Below are positions 45,301 to 53,302 of a DNA stretch of 64,000 bases, one piece after another (the stretch's first letter is position 1; every line of letters begins with the position of its first letter). The notes beneath the pieces are model-generated. The model saw only the letters and a program-made list of their open reading frames with translations, ran no database searches and was not told the origin of the DNA. The translations under genes were made by a program, and so were the position numbers. The stretch comes from Nocardiopsis sp. ATB16-24 (GTDB taxonomy: Bacteria > Actinomycetota > Actinomycetes > Streptosporangiales > Streptosporangiaceae), in contig NZ_JASCXJ010000008.1 in the NCBI RefSeq assembly GCF_030271535.1, positions 62,001 to 126,000 on the forward strand. The letters run 5' to 3'.

Positions 45301-45714
45301 GACGAGACCGCGGGAGAGGACGAGGACCTCGCCGAGTTGCAGAGCCGCTTCGAGGAGAGCGAGTGGGGCTCGCGGATCCCCGAGGAGGTGGAGGTCTCCT
45401 TCGAGACGGTCATCGGCGACCGGCTCATCCGGGGACGCATGGACGCGGTCTTCCGTGATCCCGAGACCGGCCGTTACGACGTGGTGGACTGGAAGACCGG
45501 ACGACCGCCCGCCACCGACGCCGAGCGTCGGGCCGTGGGCGTGCAGTTGGCCGCCTACCGTCTGGCGTGGGCGGAGTTGGCCGGGGTGGAAGCGGAGGAG
45601 GTACGCGCCGCCTTCCACTACGTGCGCGCCGGACTGACCGTGCGTCCCGCCGATCTGCTCGACGCCGAGGGGCTGGCGGCGCTCATCGAGGCGATCCCCG
45701 AACCCGGGGGATGA
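42310..45714 (+). CDS. adnB: AdnB-like ATP-dependent helicase-nuclease subunit
   Basis: 1134 residues from ATG 42310, overlapping adnA. A His/Pro-rich start (HPRPHPHPASDPPPSAPPP) precedes the motor: IAGAGSGKSETMASRVV, LLDEYQDTSHAQLVLLRALF, VGDPCQSIYGWRGAVAANL, LMTMHAAKGLQWPVVVVPG and YVAVTRASFALLC. The nuclease at about 1010-1130 has GTAFHSWLEQRFG, RGRMDAVFRDPETGRYDVVD and DWKTGRPP, with catalytic residues intact. Known AdnB is the dominant motor of the heterodimer. A linker near residues 415-450 is Gly/Pro rich. Together with AdnA it replaces RecBCD or AddAB in actinobacteria. Confidence 0.88.
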   Translation: MSETHPRPHPHPASDPPPSAPPPRFTPAELARLLGQPEPTAEQAEVISAPLEPGVVIAGAGSGKSETMASRVVWLVANGHVRPEQILGLTFTRKATAELAERVRRRMEQLRETEQLPEELLDGEPTVSTYNAYSGRIVADHALREAVEPSSRLLSEGQAWQLAARVVGEYDGPMDLITVGADTVTRRVLDLSGQIADHLTGTEQIRGIGRWLRASIEALPRKPTVPTRNLLNAQLRREQLLPLVERYEHAKHVREAMDFGDQVSLAARIAQNHPEVGLIERSRFRVVLLDEYQDTSHAQLVLLRALFGEGHPVTAVGDPCQSIYGWRGAVAANLTNFPHDFPASPGRAAPVRRLATSFRNGERVLEVARRISEPLRVQSPEVPVLYPGPARRGRGVVHTGLFAGQKDEAAWIAERVRSYLDAGPGEPGGAETAPDGLPWPTGESGGAEDGGVGPGDIAVLCRKRSQFPALREALEERGVPVEVVGLGGLMMVPEVRDIIATLRVVHDASAGNELARILTGPRWRIGPRDLAALGARAAELARQSRRDLTSPDPGEEPEDDILRRTVLDLTAESGSLVDALDDPGPAENYSETARERLGLLAEELRTLRKLVGQPLPDLITEIERMLGLDIEVGARTGREPMSARADLDAFVDHASRFVGNSEDPTLGGFLGYLRAAAERESGLAPGERVGSGDTVKLMTMHAAKGLQWPVVVVPGISGGKYAPLFPTSLSEGDMWIKGEHLLPYRLRGDRRNLPELLSVDKKGIDEFKAAEQERHLSEERRLAYVAVTRASFALLCTGHWWGHDAASERGPSLFLEEIRQACEDGAGKVVHWEPRPDPDANPYEEEDDGTAVWPPRKDEGDEDSDRRAGILSGADLVRRSRARLREGGVEPEEGAWPQGLRRRLRGWERDTELLLAHRRAEEQRTEEGPVQVELPGHLSVSSMVWLARDPSALARQIRRPLPRPPAPHTRRGTAFHSWLEQRFGRRATLLDELPGAADETAGEDEDLAELQSRFEESEWGSRIPEEVEVSFETVIGDRLIRGRMDAVFRDPETGRYDVVDWKTGRPPATDAERRAVGVQLAAYRLAWAELAGVEAEEVRAAFHYVRAGLTVRPADLLDAEGLAALIEAIPEPGG

Positions 45715-45817
45715 CCGGAGGAACGACGGTGGACGGTCGCTCCGAGGCGGCGTCGGCCCGCGTGCCGTCCGCGTTCTAGGCTCGTTCCCGACGAAGACGT
45801 CGAGAAAGGACCCCGCA

Positions 45818-47197
45818 ATGGACGTACGTACCTACATCGAGGAGCACCGGGACGAGTTCGTCCTCGCCCTGAAGGAGTGGTTGGAGATCCCCTCGATCTC
45901 CGCCGACCCCGCGCACCACCCCGACGTGCACCGGTCCGCGCGCTGGCTCGCCGACCACCTCACCTCCACGGGCTTCCCCACCGTGGAGGTGTGGGAGACC
46001 CCCGGACTGCCCGCCGTGTTCGCCGAGTGGCCGGCCGCGAACCCCGAGGCCCCCACCGTGCTCGTGTACGGACACCACGACGTCCAGCCGGTGGACCCGA
46101 TCGCCGAGTGGGAGACCGACCCGTTCAAACCCAGCGAGCGTGGCACCTCCCTGTACGCACGTGGAGCCTCCGACGACAAGGGACAGGTGCTCTTCCACGC
46201 TCTCGGGGTCAGCGCCCTTCTGGCGGCCTCTGGTGCGGACGCCCCTCCCGTCACCGTCAAACTCCTCGTGGAGGGCGAGGAGGAGTCGGGCTCGGTGCAC
46301 TTCGCCGAACTCATGCGGGCCAACCGCGACCGCCTGGACTGCGACGTCGTCGTCATCTCCGACACCACCATGTGGGCGGCCGACACCCCCTCCATGTGCG
46401 TGGGCATGCGCGGCGTCACCGATGTGGAGATCAGCCTGCACGGCCCCGAGCGTGACCTGCACAGCGGTTCCTTCGGCGGGGCCGTGCCCAACCCGCTCAA
46501 GGCCATGGCCGACCTGCTGTCCGGTATGCACGACGAGGACGACCGGGTCGCGATCCCAGGTTTCCACGACGGGGTGATCGAGGCGAGCAGCGACGAGCGC
46601 GACCTCATCGCTCGCCTGCCCTTCGACGAACGGGAATGGTTGGCCACGGCCGCCTCCACCGCCACCTGGGGGGAGAAGGGCTACTCCACACTGGAGCGGA
46701 TCTGGCTGCGCCCCACCGCGGAGATCAACGGAATGTGGGGCGGCCACACGGGTTCGGGAGGCAAGACCATCGTGCCCCGTTCCGCTCATGCCAAGGTCAG
46801 CTTCCGTCTGGTGCCCGGGCAGGAGCCGCTGCACGTTCAGGAGTGCGTCCGCGCCTACGTGGAGGCCGCCACCCCCGAGGGACTGCGCGCCGAGATCGAG
46901 TTCGGTGGTCCCGGGGTGCGGGCCTGCGCCTCCGACCTTTCCTCCCCGGCGTTGAAGTCCGCCCGCTCGGCCATGGAGCGTGCCTTCGACAAGGAGGTCC
47001 TGTTCACCCGTGAGGGCGGCAGCGGTCCCGAGGCCGACATCGCCGACATCCTCCAGGCCCCGCTGGTCTTCGTCGCGGTCGGTCTGGACGAGGACCGCAT
47101 CCACGCCCCCAACGAGAAGGTGGAGATCCCGCTCCTGCTCAAGGGAGCGGAGAGCGCCGCGTACCTTTGGGAGGAACTCGGCGCCTCGGGCCGCTGA
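45818..47197 (+). CDS. M20-family dipeptidase
   Basis: 459 residues. Metal-binding motifs: VLVYGHHDVQPVDP, LYARGASDDKGQVLFHALG, LLVEGEEESGSVHFAELM, VISDTTMW, and GGKTIVPRSAHAKVSFRLVP at the dimerisation lid. The final His is in EDRIHAPNEKVEI. It should be a cytosolic di-zinc exopeptidase cutting dipeptides. ATG 45818 has GAAAGGA 8 nt upstream. It stands between adnB and nudC where mycobacteria carry a potassium-channel gene, so the neighbourhood differs at this point. Confidence 0.9.
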   Translation: MDVRTYIEEHRDEFVLALKEWLEIPSISADPAHHPDVHRSARWLADHLTSTGFPTVEVWETPGLPAVFAEWPAANPEAPTVLVYGHHDVQPVDPIAEWETDPFKPSERGTSLYARGASDDKGQVLFHALGVSALLAASGADAPPVTVKLLVEGEEESGSVHFAELMRANRDRLDCDVVVISDTTMWAADTPSMCVGMRGVTDVEISLHGPERDLHSGSFGGAVPNPLKAMADLLSGMHDEDDRVAIPGFHDGVIEASSDERDLIARLPFDEREWLATAASTATWGEKGYSTLERIWLRPTAEINGMWGGHTGSGGKTIVPRSAHAKVSFRLVPGQEPLHVQECVRAYVEAATPEGLRAEIEFGGPGVRACASDLSSPALKSARSAMERAFDKEVLFTREGGSGPEADIADILQAPLVFVAVGLDEDRIHAPNEKVEIPLLLKGAESAAYLWEELGASGR

Positions 47198-47263
47198 TCC
47201 GGGGCATGCACGCGGGCCGTTCCGGTGCTGTCCCCGGTACGGCCCGCTCGAAGGAAGGACCCC

Positions 47264-48214
47264 ATGGACCACACGACACCCTCCCTGTCCCGTTTCTCCG
47301 TCGATCCCGCGGCACACCTGCGCAAGGACGAGGAATGGCTGGAGAAGGCCTGGGCCGACCCTTCCACCCGTGTGCTGACGTTGGAGGGTGGTGACGTCGG
47401 GGCCCATGACTGGAAGGGCGTGATGTTCAAGCAGTCCCGGGCCCTGGTCCACGACGGAGCACTTCCCGAACTCGTGCTCACCGGTCCCGGTGAGGCCCCC
47501 GAGGGAGAGCGCTACCTGCTCGGGGTGGAGGACGGTCGTGCCTACTTCGCCGTCCGTGCGTCGGTCCCGCTCACGGAGGGCGACGATGTCCGGCCGGCGT
47601 CCCTACGCGAGGTCGGTGCGCTCCTGTCCGACCGGGACACCGGGCTGCTCACCCGTGCCGTCTCCCTCGCCAACTGGAACGCCACGCACGGTTTCTGCCC
47701 GGCCTGTGGATCCCGCACCATCGCGGCCGAGGCCGGACACGTCCGGATCTGCGAGGCGGAGGGCAGTGAACAGTACCCCCGTACGGACCCGGCGGTCATC
47801 ATGTTGGTGCATCGCGAGCGGGACGGGCGCGAGGAGGTACTGCTGGGCAACAACCCTCGCTGGGGTGTGGCGAACCGCTTCTCCGTGCTGGCCGGATTCG
47901 TCGAGGCGGGGGAGTCCCTGGAACAGGCCGTGGCCCGTGAGGTCGCCGAGGAGGTGGGGGTCGTGGTCGAGCGGCCACGCTACCTGGCGTCGCAACCCTG
48001 GCCCTTCCCCCGCAGCCTGATGGTCGGATACACCGCACGTGCGGTGGGCGAGACCGAACGCGCCGACGACGAGATCGGCGTCTCCCGCTGGTTCACCCGC
48101 GCGGAACTCGCCGAGGCGACGCACAGGAAGGAGATCCTCCTGCCGGGACGGGTGTCGATCGCCCGCACCCTCATCGAGCACTGGTACGGGGCCGAACTCC
48201 CCGGGGAGTGGTGA
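47264..48214 (+). CDS. nudC: NADH pyrophosphatase NudC (NAD-capped RNA / NADH hydrolase)
   Basis: 316 residues from ATG 47264 (GAAGGAAGG upstream). The N-terminal domain is followed by a zinc-ribbon region HGFCPACGSRTIAAEAGHV then RICEAEGSEQYPRTDPAVI. The Nudix box is AGFVEAGESLEQAVAREVAE, then EVGVVV. The NudC hallmark SQPWPFPRSLMVGY is present. NudC hydrolyses NAD(H) and removes NAD caps from RNA. The second CxxC of the zinc site reads CEAE, so one ligand is missing. The gene lies 66 bp after the dipeptidase and is followed on the other strand by an ANTAR gene. Confidence 0.9.
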   Translation: MDHTTPSLSRFSVDPAAHLRKDEEWLEKAWADPSTRVLTLEGGDVGAHDWKGVMFKQSRALVHDGALPELVLTGPGEAPEGERYLLGVEDGRAYFAVRASVPLTEGDDVRPASLREVGALLSDRDTGLLTRAVSLANWNATHGFCPACGSRTIAAEAGHVRICEAEGSEQYPRTDPAVIMLVHRERDGREEVLLGNNPRWGVANRFSVLAGFVEAGESLEQAVAREVAEEVGVVVERPRYLASQPWPFPRSLMVGYTARAVGETERADDEIGVSRWFTRAELAEATHRKEILLPGRVSIARTLIEHWYGAELPGEW

Positions 48215-48232
48215 GAAGGCCCCGCCGGAACG

Positions 48233-48706
48233 TCAGCCGCTCAATTCGTCGGGCAGGGTGACGAGGGGGCTGGTACTGCTCTCCACCACGTCCCGTGCCA
48301 GCTCGGCGACCTTCCGCCCGCGCGAGCGCGCCGATGAGCGCAGCAGTTCGAAGGCCTTGCGGGGGAGCATGGTGTGCCGTTCCGCCAGAACCCCGATCGC
48401 CTGCTCCACCACCACACGCGAGTGCAGGGCGTGCTCCAGTTGGGCGATGGTGTGCCGCAGTCGTTCGACCTCGGAGGCCCCCTCCGGAGCGCGGCCGGGC
48501 GCCTGGGAACGCGGGCGTCGTGCGCCCGTCTCCCCCGCCAGCAGATCCGCCAGGACCATCGCGCTCACCAGGTCGGGCATCTCCTCACAGCCGTCCACAC
48601 GCCACCCGTTCCGGGTGCGTCGGACCACGTCGGCCTCCACCGTGTCTGCGACCGTCATGTCAAGAGGCCTCATGTCCTGCCCCAACTCAACACTCCCCGT
48701 CGTCAT
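48233..48706 (-). CDS. ANTAR-domain RNA-binding regulator
   Basis: 157 residues from ATG 48704-48706. The C-terminal ANTAR domain reads LRHTIAQLEHALHSRVVVEQ, AIGVLAERHTMLPRKAFELL, then ARSRGRKVAELARDVVESS. ANTAR proteins bind paired hexaloop RNA hairpins to cause antitermination. There is no GAF or receiver domain, and the N-terminal 80 residues are short and disordered, so the input is unclear. It stands 17 bp from the nudC stop in convergent orientation. Upstream starts would run through a 19-bp terminator and are rejected. Confidence 0.8.
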   Translation of the reverse strand: MTTGSVELGQDMRPLDMTVADTVEADVVRRTRNGWRVDGCEEMPDLVSAMVLADLLAGETGARRPRSQAPGRAPEGASEVERLRHTIAQLEHALHSRVVVEQAIGVLAERHTMLPRKAFELLRSSARSRGRKVAELARDVVESSTSPLVTLPDELSG

Positions 48707-48772
48707 CGTCCGTGCCCTTCCCGGCCGGGAACCGTAGGAAGGCGCACCACCGATGACGGCGGGCCCCGAGGT

Positions 48773-48815
48773 GCGGATCACCGGTCCCGCCCCCGTGGCG
48801 GGACCGGTGATCCGC
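48773..48815 (-). terminator. 19-bp perfect hairpin after mycoredoxin
   Basis: Arms 48773-48791 and 48797-48815 are perfectly complementary (19 bp) around a five-base loop CCCGT, 8 nt past the mycoredoxin stop. No U tract follows. Confidence 0.7.
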
Positions 48816-48822
48816 GTTCGTC

Positions 48823-49092
48823 CTACGACAACTCGGCCAACTTCTGCTTCACCTGAGCGAGCGACGGGTTGGTCATGGCCGATCCGTCCCCGAAGACCAG
48901 CGTCGGGACCGTCTGGTTCCCGCCGTTGACCTTCATCACGAGTTCCGCGGCCTCCGGGTGCTCCTCGATGTTCACCTCGTCACCGGTGATCCCCTCGCGT
49001 GCGAGCTGGCTCTTGAGCCGCTTGCAGTATCCGCACCACGGGGTGGTGTACATCGTGAAACTTCCGGTCGCCGACTTCGTCATGTCGCTCAC
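48823..49092 (-). CDS. mrx1: Mycoredoxin (Mrx1-type glutaredoxin-fold protein)
   Basis: 89 residues. The CxxC active site is FTMYTTPWCGYCKRLKSQLA, followed by EVNIEEHPEAAELVMKVNGG and the cis-proline element NQTVPTLVFGDGSAMTNPS, all as in mycobacterial Mrx1. It reduces mixed disulfides with mycothiol. GTG 49090-49092 and ATG 49081-49083 are both possible. AGAGGA is 2 nt from the GTG and 11 from the ATG, so ATG is slightly favoured on spacing. It is divergent from uvrD2, as Rv3198A is to uvrD2 in mycobacteria. Confidence 0.9.
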   Translation of the reverse strand: MSDMTKSATGSFTMYTTPWCGYCKRLKSQLAREGITGDEVNIEEHPEAAELVMKVNGGNQTVPTLVFGDGSAMTNPSLAQVKQKLAELS

Positions 49093-49336
49093 GTCCTCTT
49101 TTCGTCCACGGTCGTGGGGATGTGTTCGGTCATCTCAACACCGAGAGGGCCCAAGCGCTTCCCACGGCCGTGCGACACAACGTGTGACGCCTCACAAGCC
49201 CGCCTGGTTCTCAGGTGGCCGATGGCGGCCACGACGCATGGGTGACCGAGCGCGCAGACCGATCGGCTCCCCGGTCGGCGGATCCTTGAGACACTGGGAC
49301 GCCGGACCCGTACGCCCCGACCGATGCAGGAGCACC

Positions 49337-51463
49337 ATGGACCCCGACCGCGTCCTGGAGGGACTGGACCCCGAGCAGACCCAGGCGGCCCGCGCGTTGC
49401 GCGGCCCCGTGTGCATCCTGGCCGGTGCCGGCACGGGCAAGACCCGTGCCATCACCCACCGCATCGCGCACGCGGTCGCCAGCGGGGTGGTCTCCGAGCA
49501 ACAGGTCCTCGCGGTCACCTTCACCACCCGCGCCGCCGGGGAGATGCGCGGCCGGCTTCGCGCCCTGGGAGCGCCCCGCGTCCAGGCCCGCACCTTCCAC
49601 GCCGCCGCCCTGCGACAGCTGTCCTTCTTCTGGCCGCAGGTCATCGGCGGCGAGAAGCCCACGCTCATCGAGAGCAAACTCCAGGCGGTCTCCCGCGCGG
49701 CCCACCTGGTGGGGTTACAGCCGGACCGCTCCGGAGTGCGGGACCTGGCCGGTGAGATCGAATGGGCCAAGGTGACGCAGGTGCGCCCCACTGACTACGA
49801 CAAGGCCGCGGCCAAGGCGGGTCGTCCGACCCCGCTGCCCGCGGGCGAGGTCGCCCGGGTCTTCGAGGCCTACGAGGAGGTGCGCCGTGAGCACAACCTC
49901 CTCGACTTCGAGTCGATGCTCGAACTCACCGCGGGCATGATCAACGAGTACCCGGCCATCGCCCAGCGTGTGCGCGACCAGTACCGCTACTTCGTCGTCG
50001 ACGAGTTCCAGGACGTCAACCCGCTCCAGCGGCTCCTGTTGGACGCCTGGCTGGGCGACCGCGACGACCTGTGCGTCGTCGGCGACCCCAGCCAGACCAT
50101 CTACTCGTTCGCGGGAGCGACCCCGACCTATCTCACGGAGTTCGCCACGCGCTATCCGCACGCCACCGTGGTCGAACTGGTCCGCGACTACCGCTCCACC
50201 CCCCAGGTGGTCCGGGTCGCCAACCACGTCATCGGGCAGGCACGCGGCTCCTTCGCGGCCGAGCACCTGACCCTCCAGGCCCAGCGCCCCGACGGACCGG
50301 ATCCCATGTACGTGGAGTACGACGACGAGCCGGCGGAGGCCACGGGGGTCGCCCGTAAGATCAGCGTGCTGTTGCGGGAGGGCACCCCGGCGGGGGAGAT
50401 CGCGGTGCTGGTGCGCACCAACGCCCAGTCGGCGGCTTATGAGCAGGCCCTGGCCGACGAGGGCGTGCCGTTCACCGTGCGCGGCAGCGCGCGCTTCTTC
50501 GAGCGTCCCGAGATCAAGCAGGCCGTCCACATCCTGCGTGGGGCCCGGCACGGTGCGGCGGGGGAGGAGCCCGAGCCCCTGGCGCGCACGGTCAGGCAGC
50601 TGCTGGGCCGGCTCGGTCTGACCGAGAGCGCGCCCGAGGGGCGCCAGGCCCGCGAACGTTGGGAGTCCCTCTCCGCGCTCGCCCGACTGGCCGAGAACAT
50701 GGCCGAGGCACCGCGGCCGGACGGCCTTGCGGTGACCATGGCCGACTTCGTGGACGAGTTGGACATGCGGATGGCCACCGAGCACGCGCCCGACTTCGAG
50801 GGCGTGACGATCGCCTCCCTGCACGCGGCCAAGGGGCTGGAGTGGGACGTCGTCTTCCTGGTCGGCCTCACCGAGGGCATGATGCCGATCATCTACGCCG
50901 AGACCGACGAACAGGTGGAGGAGGAACGGCGCCTGTTCTACGTGGGGGTCACCCGTGCCCGCGAACGCCTGGTGATGTCGTGGTCGCCGGCCCGTTCGCC
51001 CGGAGGCAGGAAGACCCGTAGGCCCTCCCGCTTTCTGGACGGGCTCCGTCCCGCCTCCCCGTCCACGGCCTCCAGGCGGACCGAGCGCCGCAAGAGCGGC
51101 GTGATCCGGTGTCGCGTGTGCTCGTCCACTCTCACCGATGCGGCCGAACGCAAACTGGGACGCTGCCTGGACTGTCCGTCCAGTTACGATGAGGCCCTGC
51201 TACAGCGTCTGCGCGAATGGCGCCGGGTGAAGGCCCAGGAACAGAAGGTGCCCGCCTACGTGATCTTCACCGACGCGACCTTGCAGGCCATCGCCGAACA
51301 GGAGCCCACCAGCCTCACACAGCTCTCCGGGGTGTCCGGCGTCGGAGCCGCGAAGCTCGATCGCTACGGTGAGGCGGTGATCGCTCTGGTGTCCGGAGCG
51401 CGGCCGGCGGACGTGGGGGAGGGGTCGGTGGAGGAGAACGTGGAGGAGACAGCGCATGAGTGA
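49337..51463 (+). CDS. uvrD2: UvrD2-like DNA helicase with tetracysteine and HRDC domains
   Basis: 708 residues from ATG 49337, with AGGAG upstream. SF1A motifs: LAGAGTGKTRAITHRI, VTFTTRAAGEMRGRL, FVVDEFQDVNPLQRLLLDA, VGDPSQTIYSFAGATP, IASLHAAKGLEWDVVFLVGL and FYVGVTRARERLVMSW. After about residue 585 comes the tetracysteine motif (CRVC then CLDC), needed in mycobacterial UvrD2, then an HRDC domain (FTDATLQAIAEQEPTSLTQL). It is a 3'-5' repair helicase. Its last bases overlap the tesB ATG by 8 bp. Confidence 0.92.
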   Translation: MDPDRVLEGLDPEQTQAARALRGPVCILAGAGTGKTRAITHRIAHAVASGVVSEQQVLAVTFTTRAAGEMRGRLRALGAPRVQARTFHAAALRQLSFFWPQVIGGEKPTLIESKLQAVSRAAHLVGLQPDRSGVRDLAGEIEWAKVTQVRPTDYDKAAAKAGRPTPLPAGEVARVFEAYEEVRREHNLLDFESMLELTAGMINEYPAIAQRVRDQYRYFVVDEFQDVNPLQRLLLDAWLGDRDDLCVVGDPSQTIYSFAGATPTYLTEFATRYPHATVVELVRDYRSTPQVVRVANHVIGQARGSFAAEHLTLQAQRPDGPDPMYVEYDDEPAEATGVARKISVLLREGTPAGEIAVLVRTNAQSAAYEQALADEGVPFTVRGSARFFERPEIKQAVHILRGARHGAAGEEPEPLARTVRQLLGRLGLTESAPEGRQARERWESLSALARLAENMAEAPRPDGLAVTMADFVDELDMRMATEHAPDFEGVTIASLHAAKGLEWDVVFLVGLTEGMMPIIYAETDEQVEEERRLFYVGVTRARERLVMSWSPARSPGGRKTRRPSRFLDGLRPASPSTASRRTERRKSGVIRCRVCSSTLTDAAERKLGRCLDCPSSYDEALLQRLREWRRVKAQEQKVPAYVIFTDATLQAIAEQEPTSLTQLSGVSGVGAAKLDRYGEAVIALVSGARPADVGEGSVEENVEETAHE

Positions 51464-52340
51464 GCGCGTCGACGCGCCGATGCGAGGGCAGTCCCTCGCA
51501 GACCTGTTGGCCGTGTTGGACCTGGAGCAGATCGAGGTCAACATCTTCCGGGGCAGTAGCCCCAAGGAGGGGCCACAGCGGGTCTTCGGTGGTCAGGTCG
51601 CAGGTCAGGCCCTGGTCGCGGCGGGCCGCACCGTTCCCACCGAGCGCCACGTGCACTCCCTGCACGCGTACTTCATCCGCCCCGGAGACCCGGCGGTGCC
51701 CATCGTCTACGAGGTGGACCGGGTCCGTGACGGGCGTTCCTTCACCACCCGCCGGGTGACGGCCATCCAGCACGGCGTGCCGATCTTCACCCTGTCCGCC
51801 TCCTTCCACAAGGAGGAACCGGGGCTGGACCACCGGGTCCCGATGCCCGACGTCCCTCCCCCGGAGGACCTGCCGAGCACGCGGGAGCGCCTGCGGGACG
51901 CCTTCGGCAGGGTCCCGGGATTCGCGAGCTGGCACCCCATCGAACTACGTCCGGTGGGGCCGATGTCCCACGAGGCGGAGCGGGATCCGCGACTGCGGAC
52001 CGTGAACAACCCCGTGTGGTTGAAGGTGGACGGCAGGCTGCCGGACGACCGGCTCACCCACGTGTGCCTGATGACCTACGCCTCGGACATGACCCTGCTG
52101 GACACCGTGCTGCTGCGGCACGGCCGGTCCTTCGAGGGCATCCTGATGGCCAGTCTCGACCACGCGATGTGGTTCCACCGCGCGTTCCGCGCCGACGAGT
52201 GGTTGCTGTACGCGCAGGAGACGCCGTCCGCGCAGGGCGCGCGAGGCCTGGCCCGCGGACTGGTGTACACCCGTGACGGCGAACTCGTCTGTTCGGTGGT
52301 GCAGGAGGGGATGATCCGCGTGGTGGACGAGAAGGGCTGA
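51456..52340 (+). CDS. tesB: Acyl-CoA thioesterase II (TesB)
   Basis: 294 residues, double hotdog fold. Motifs: RVFGGQVAGQALVAAGRTV, SLHAYFIRPGDPAVPIVYEV, SFTTRRVTAIQHGVPIFTLS in the first half, and MASLDHAMWFHRAFRADEWL with the catalytic Asp region in the second, ending SVVQEGMIRVVDEKG. It hydrolyses medium- and long-chain acyl-CoAs. ATG 51456 lies inside the end of uvrD2 with GGAGGAG upstream, so the pair is coupled. A 12-bp hairpin follows the stop. Confidence 0.92.
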   Translation: MSERVDAPMRGQSLADLLAVLDLEQIEVNIFRGSSPKEGPQRVFGGQVAGQALVAAGRTVPTERHVHSLHAYFIRPGDPAVPIVYEVDRVRDGRSFTTRRVTAIQHGVPIFTLSASFHKEEPGLDHRVPMPDVPPPEDLPSTRERLRDAFGRVPGFASWHPIELRPVGPMSHEAERDPRLRTVNNPVWLKVDGRLPDDRLTHVCLMTYASDMTLLDTVLLRHGRSFEGILMASLDHAMWFHRAFRADEWLLYAQETPSAQGARGLARGLVYTRDGELVCSVVQEGMIRVVDEKG

Positions 52341-52416
52341 TCCGACCTCCGGCCCGGTGCGTCCGGGCAGACCCTCCGGAGACCTCGTCGCTCCCATGGC
52401 CGAGAGCGCTGCTCAC

Positions 52417-52448
52417 CGGGCACCGAGGGTGTGAGTCCTCGGTGCCCG
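52417..52448 (+). terminator. Hairpin after tesB
   Basis: CGGGCACCGAGG (52417-52428) pairs perfectly with CCTCGGTGCCCG (52437-52448) over an 8-nt loop, 77 nt after the tesB stop. It separates this operon from the whiB7 control region. Confidence 0.65.
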
Positions 52449-52632
52449 TGTGACGTGTCGGCCCGTGCCCCGCCCGCCCGCGGCTCCTCCACGATCCTCT
52501 CGACGTCCGGACCTTCGGCGGTCGGGCGGGAGATCGGCAGGGCCACGGGGTGGCGGGGGTGGCGTGGCAACGCTCCTCGGAACCGTCGCATTCCCCTGAA
52601 TCCATGGCCGGATGCGGACATTTTCGCAGGTC

Positions 52633-52670
52633 AAAAATAGGTTGCCCTCTTTCTTGGCCGGCCCTAGTGT
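52633..52670 (+). promoter_or_regulatory. WhiB7-type promoter: AT-rich box next to a sigma-A promoter
   Basis: AAAAATA (52633-52639) lies 2 nt upstream of a -35 hexamer TTGCCC (52642-52647). A 17-bp spacer follows, then the -10 TAGTGT (52665-52670); transcription would start near 52677. WhiB7 is known to activate promoters by bending AT-rich DNA just upstream of the -35 with its AT-hook, including its own promoter. The next recognised regulatory gene downstream is whiB7 itself. Confidence 0.7.
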
Positions 52671-52747
52671 GTACACCGTCGTAATGACCGCTCCCGGCGC
52701 GGGTGGAAGATTCCCGTAGCCCGATCGTGAAGGAGGTGTCCGATCAG

Positions 52748-53098
52748 ATGACCGGCATCATCACCGAGACCACTGGTCTCATCGCTGCCTTCGTGCCGTC
52801 GTGGCATCCGTCCTCGACGGTCGTCACGGGCACCTTCCCGTGCGGTCGAGCGGACGTCCTCCTCGGTGAGTCCACCGCCTCCGGTGTCGGCGCCGGCGGA
52901 TTCCTCACAGGCCTCGGCGACTTCGGTCTCCGTCGCGTGGTGACGGGATCCCGTACCGGACGACCCGTCAATGGCAGTGGTGTGTCCGTCGAGTTCGAGC
53001 CCGCCCTTGATCGCGGCGAGCCCATGGCAGCACACGCAGTAGCCACCCGGCGCCGTTATGGCGCATCGGGGGAGTGTCCACGGAGGATTCCGGCCTAG
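52748..53098 (+). CDS. Leader ORF (uORF) of the whiB7 transcript
   Basis: 116 residues from ATG 52748, with AAGGAGGTG 9 nt upstream, the best ribosome site in the region. It reads MTGIITETTGLIAAFVPSWH then SSTVVTGTFPCGRADVLLG, with no recognisable domain. It starts about 70 nt after the predicted transcription start and stops 29 nt before an intrinsic terminator. In known whiB7/wblC leaders, ribosome stalling on a uORF prevents the terminator from forming and lets transcription reach whiB7; this ORF is placed to do that. The peptide itself may have no function. Confidence 0.5.
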   Translation: MTGIITETTGLIAAFVPSWHPSSTVVTGTFPCGRADVLLGESTASGVGAGGFLTGLGDFGLRRVVTGSRTGRPVNGSGVSVEFEPALDRGEPMAAHAVATRRRYGASGECPRRIPA

Positions 53099-53127
53099 CA
53101 GCAGGACAGGCCGAGAGTCTCGACCGT

Positions 53128-53166
53128 GGCCGCGGACCCCGACACAGGGGCCGCGGCCTTCTTTGT
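53128..53166 (+). terminator. Attenuator (Rho-independent terminator) in the whiB7 leader
   Basis: GGCCGCGG-A-CCCC (53128-53140) pairs with GGGGCCGCGGCC (53147-53158) with one bulged A and a six-base loop. TTCTTTGT (53159-53166) follows. It lies between the leader ORF and whiB7, so it must be read through for WhiB7 to be made. That is the hallmark of conditional termination. Confidence 0.7.
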
Positions 53167-53302
53167 ATCTCTGTTCGTCTCCGTCCCCCAGGGGCGGGGA
53201 GGAACGGGCGGCATCGCAGGTCCAGGTCCCTCACCGGACCGGTTCCGGTGGATGAACACCGACCGCGTTGTACGAAACGATCAAAGATCTTGGAGGGCAC
53301 CG

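Noticed and set aside
45711..45779. 22-codon ORF overlapping the adnB stop
   Set aside because: It is too short and has no conserved feature; ATGA overlaps occur by chance at this GC content.
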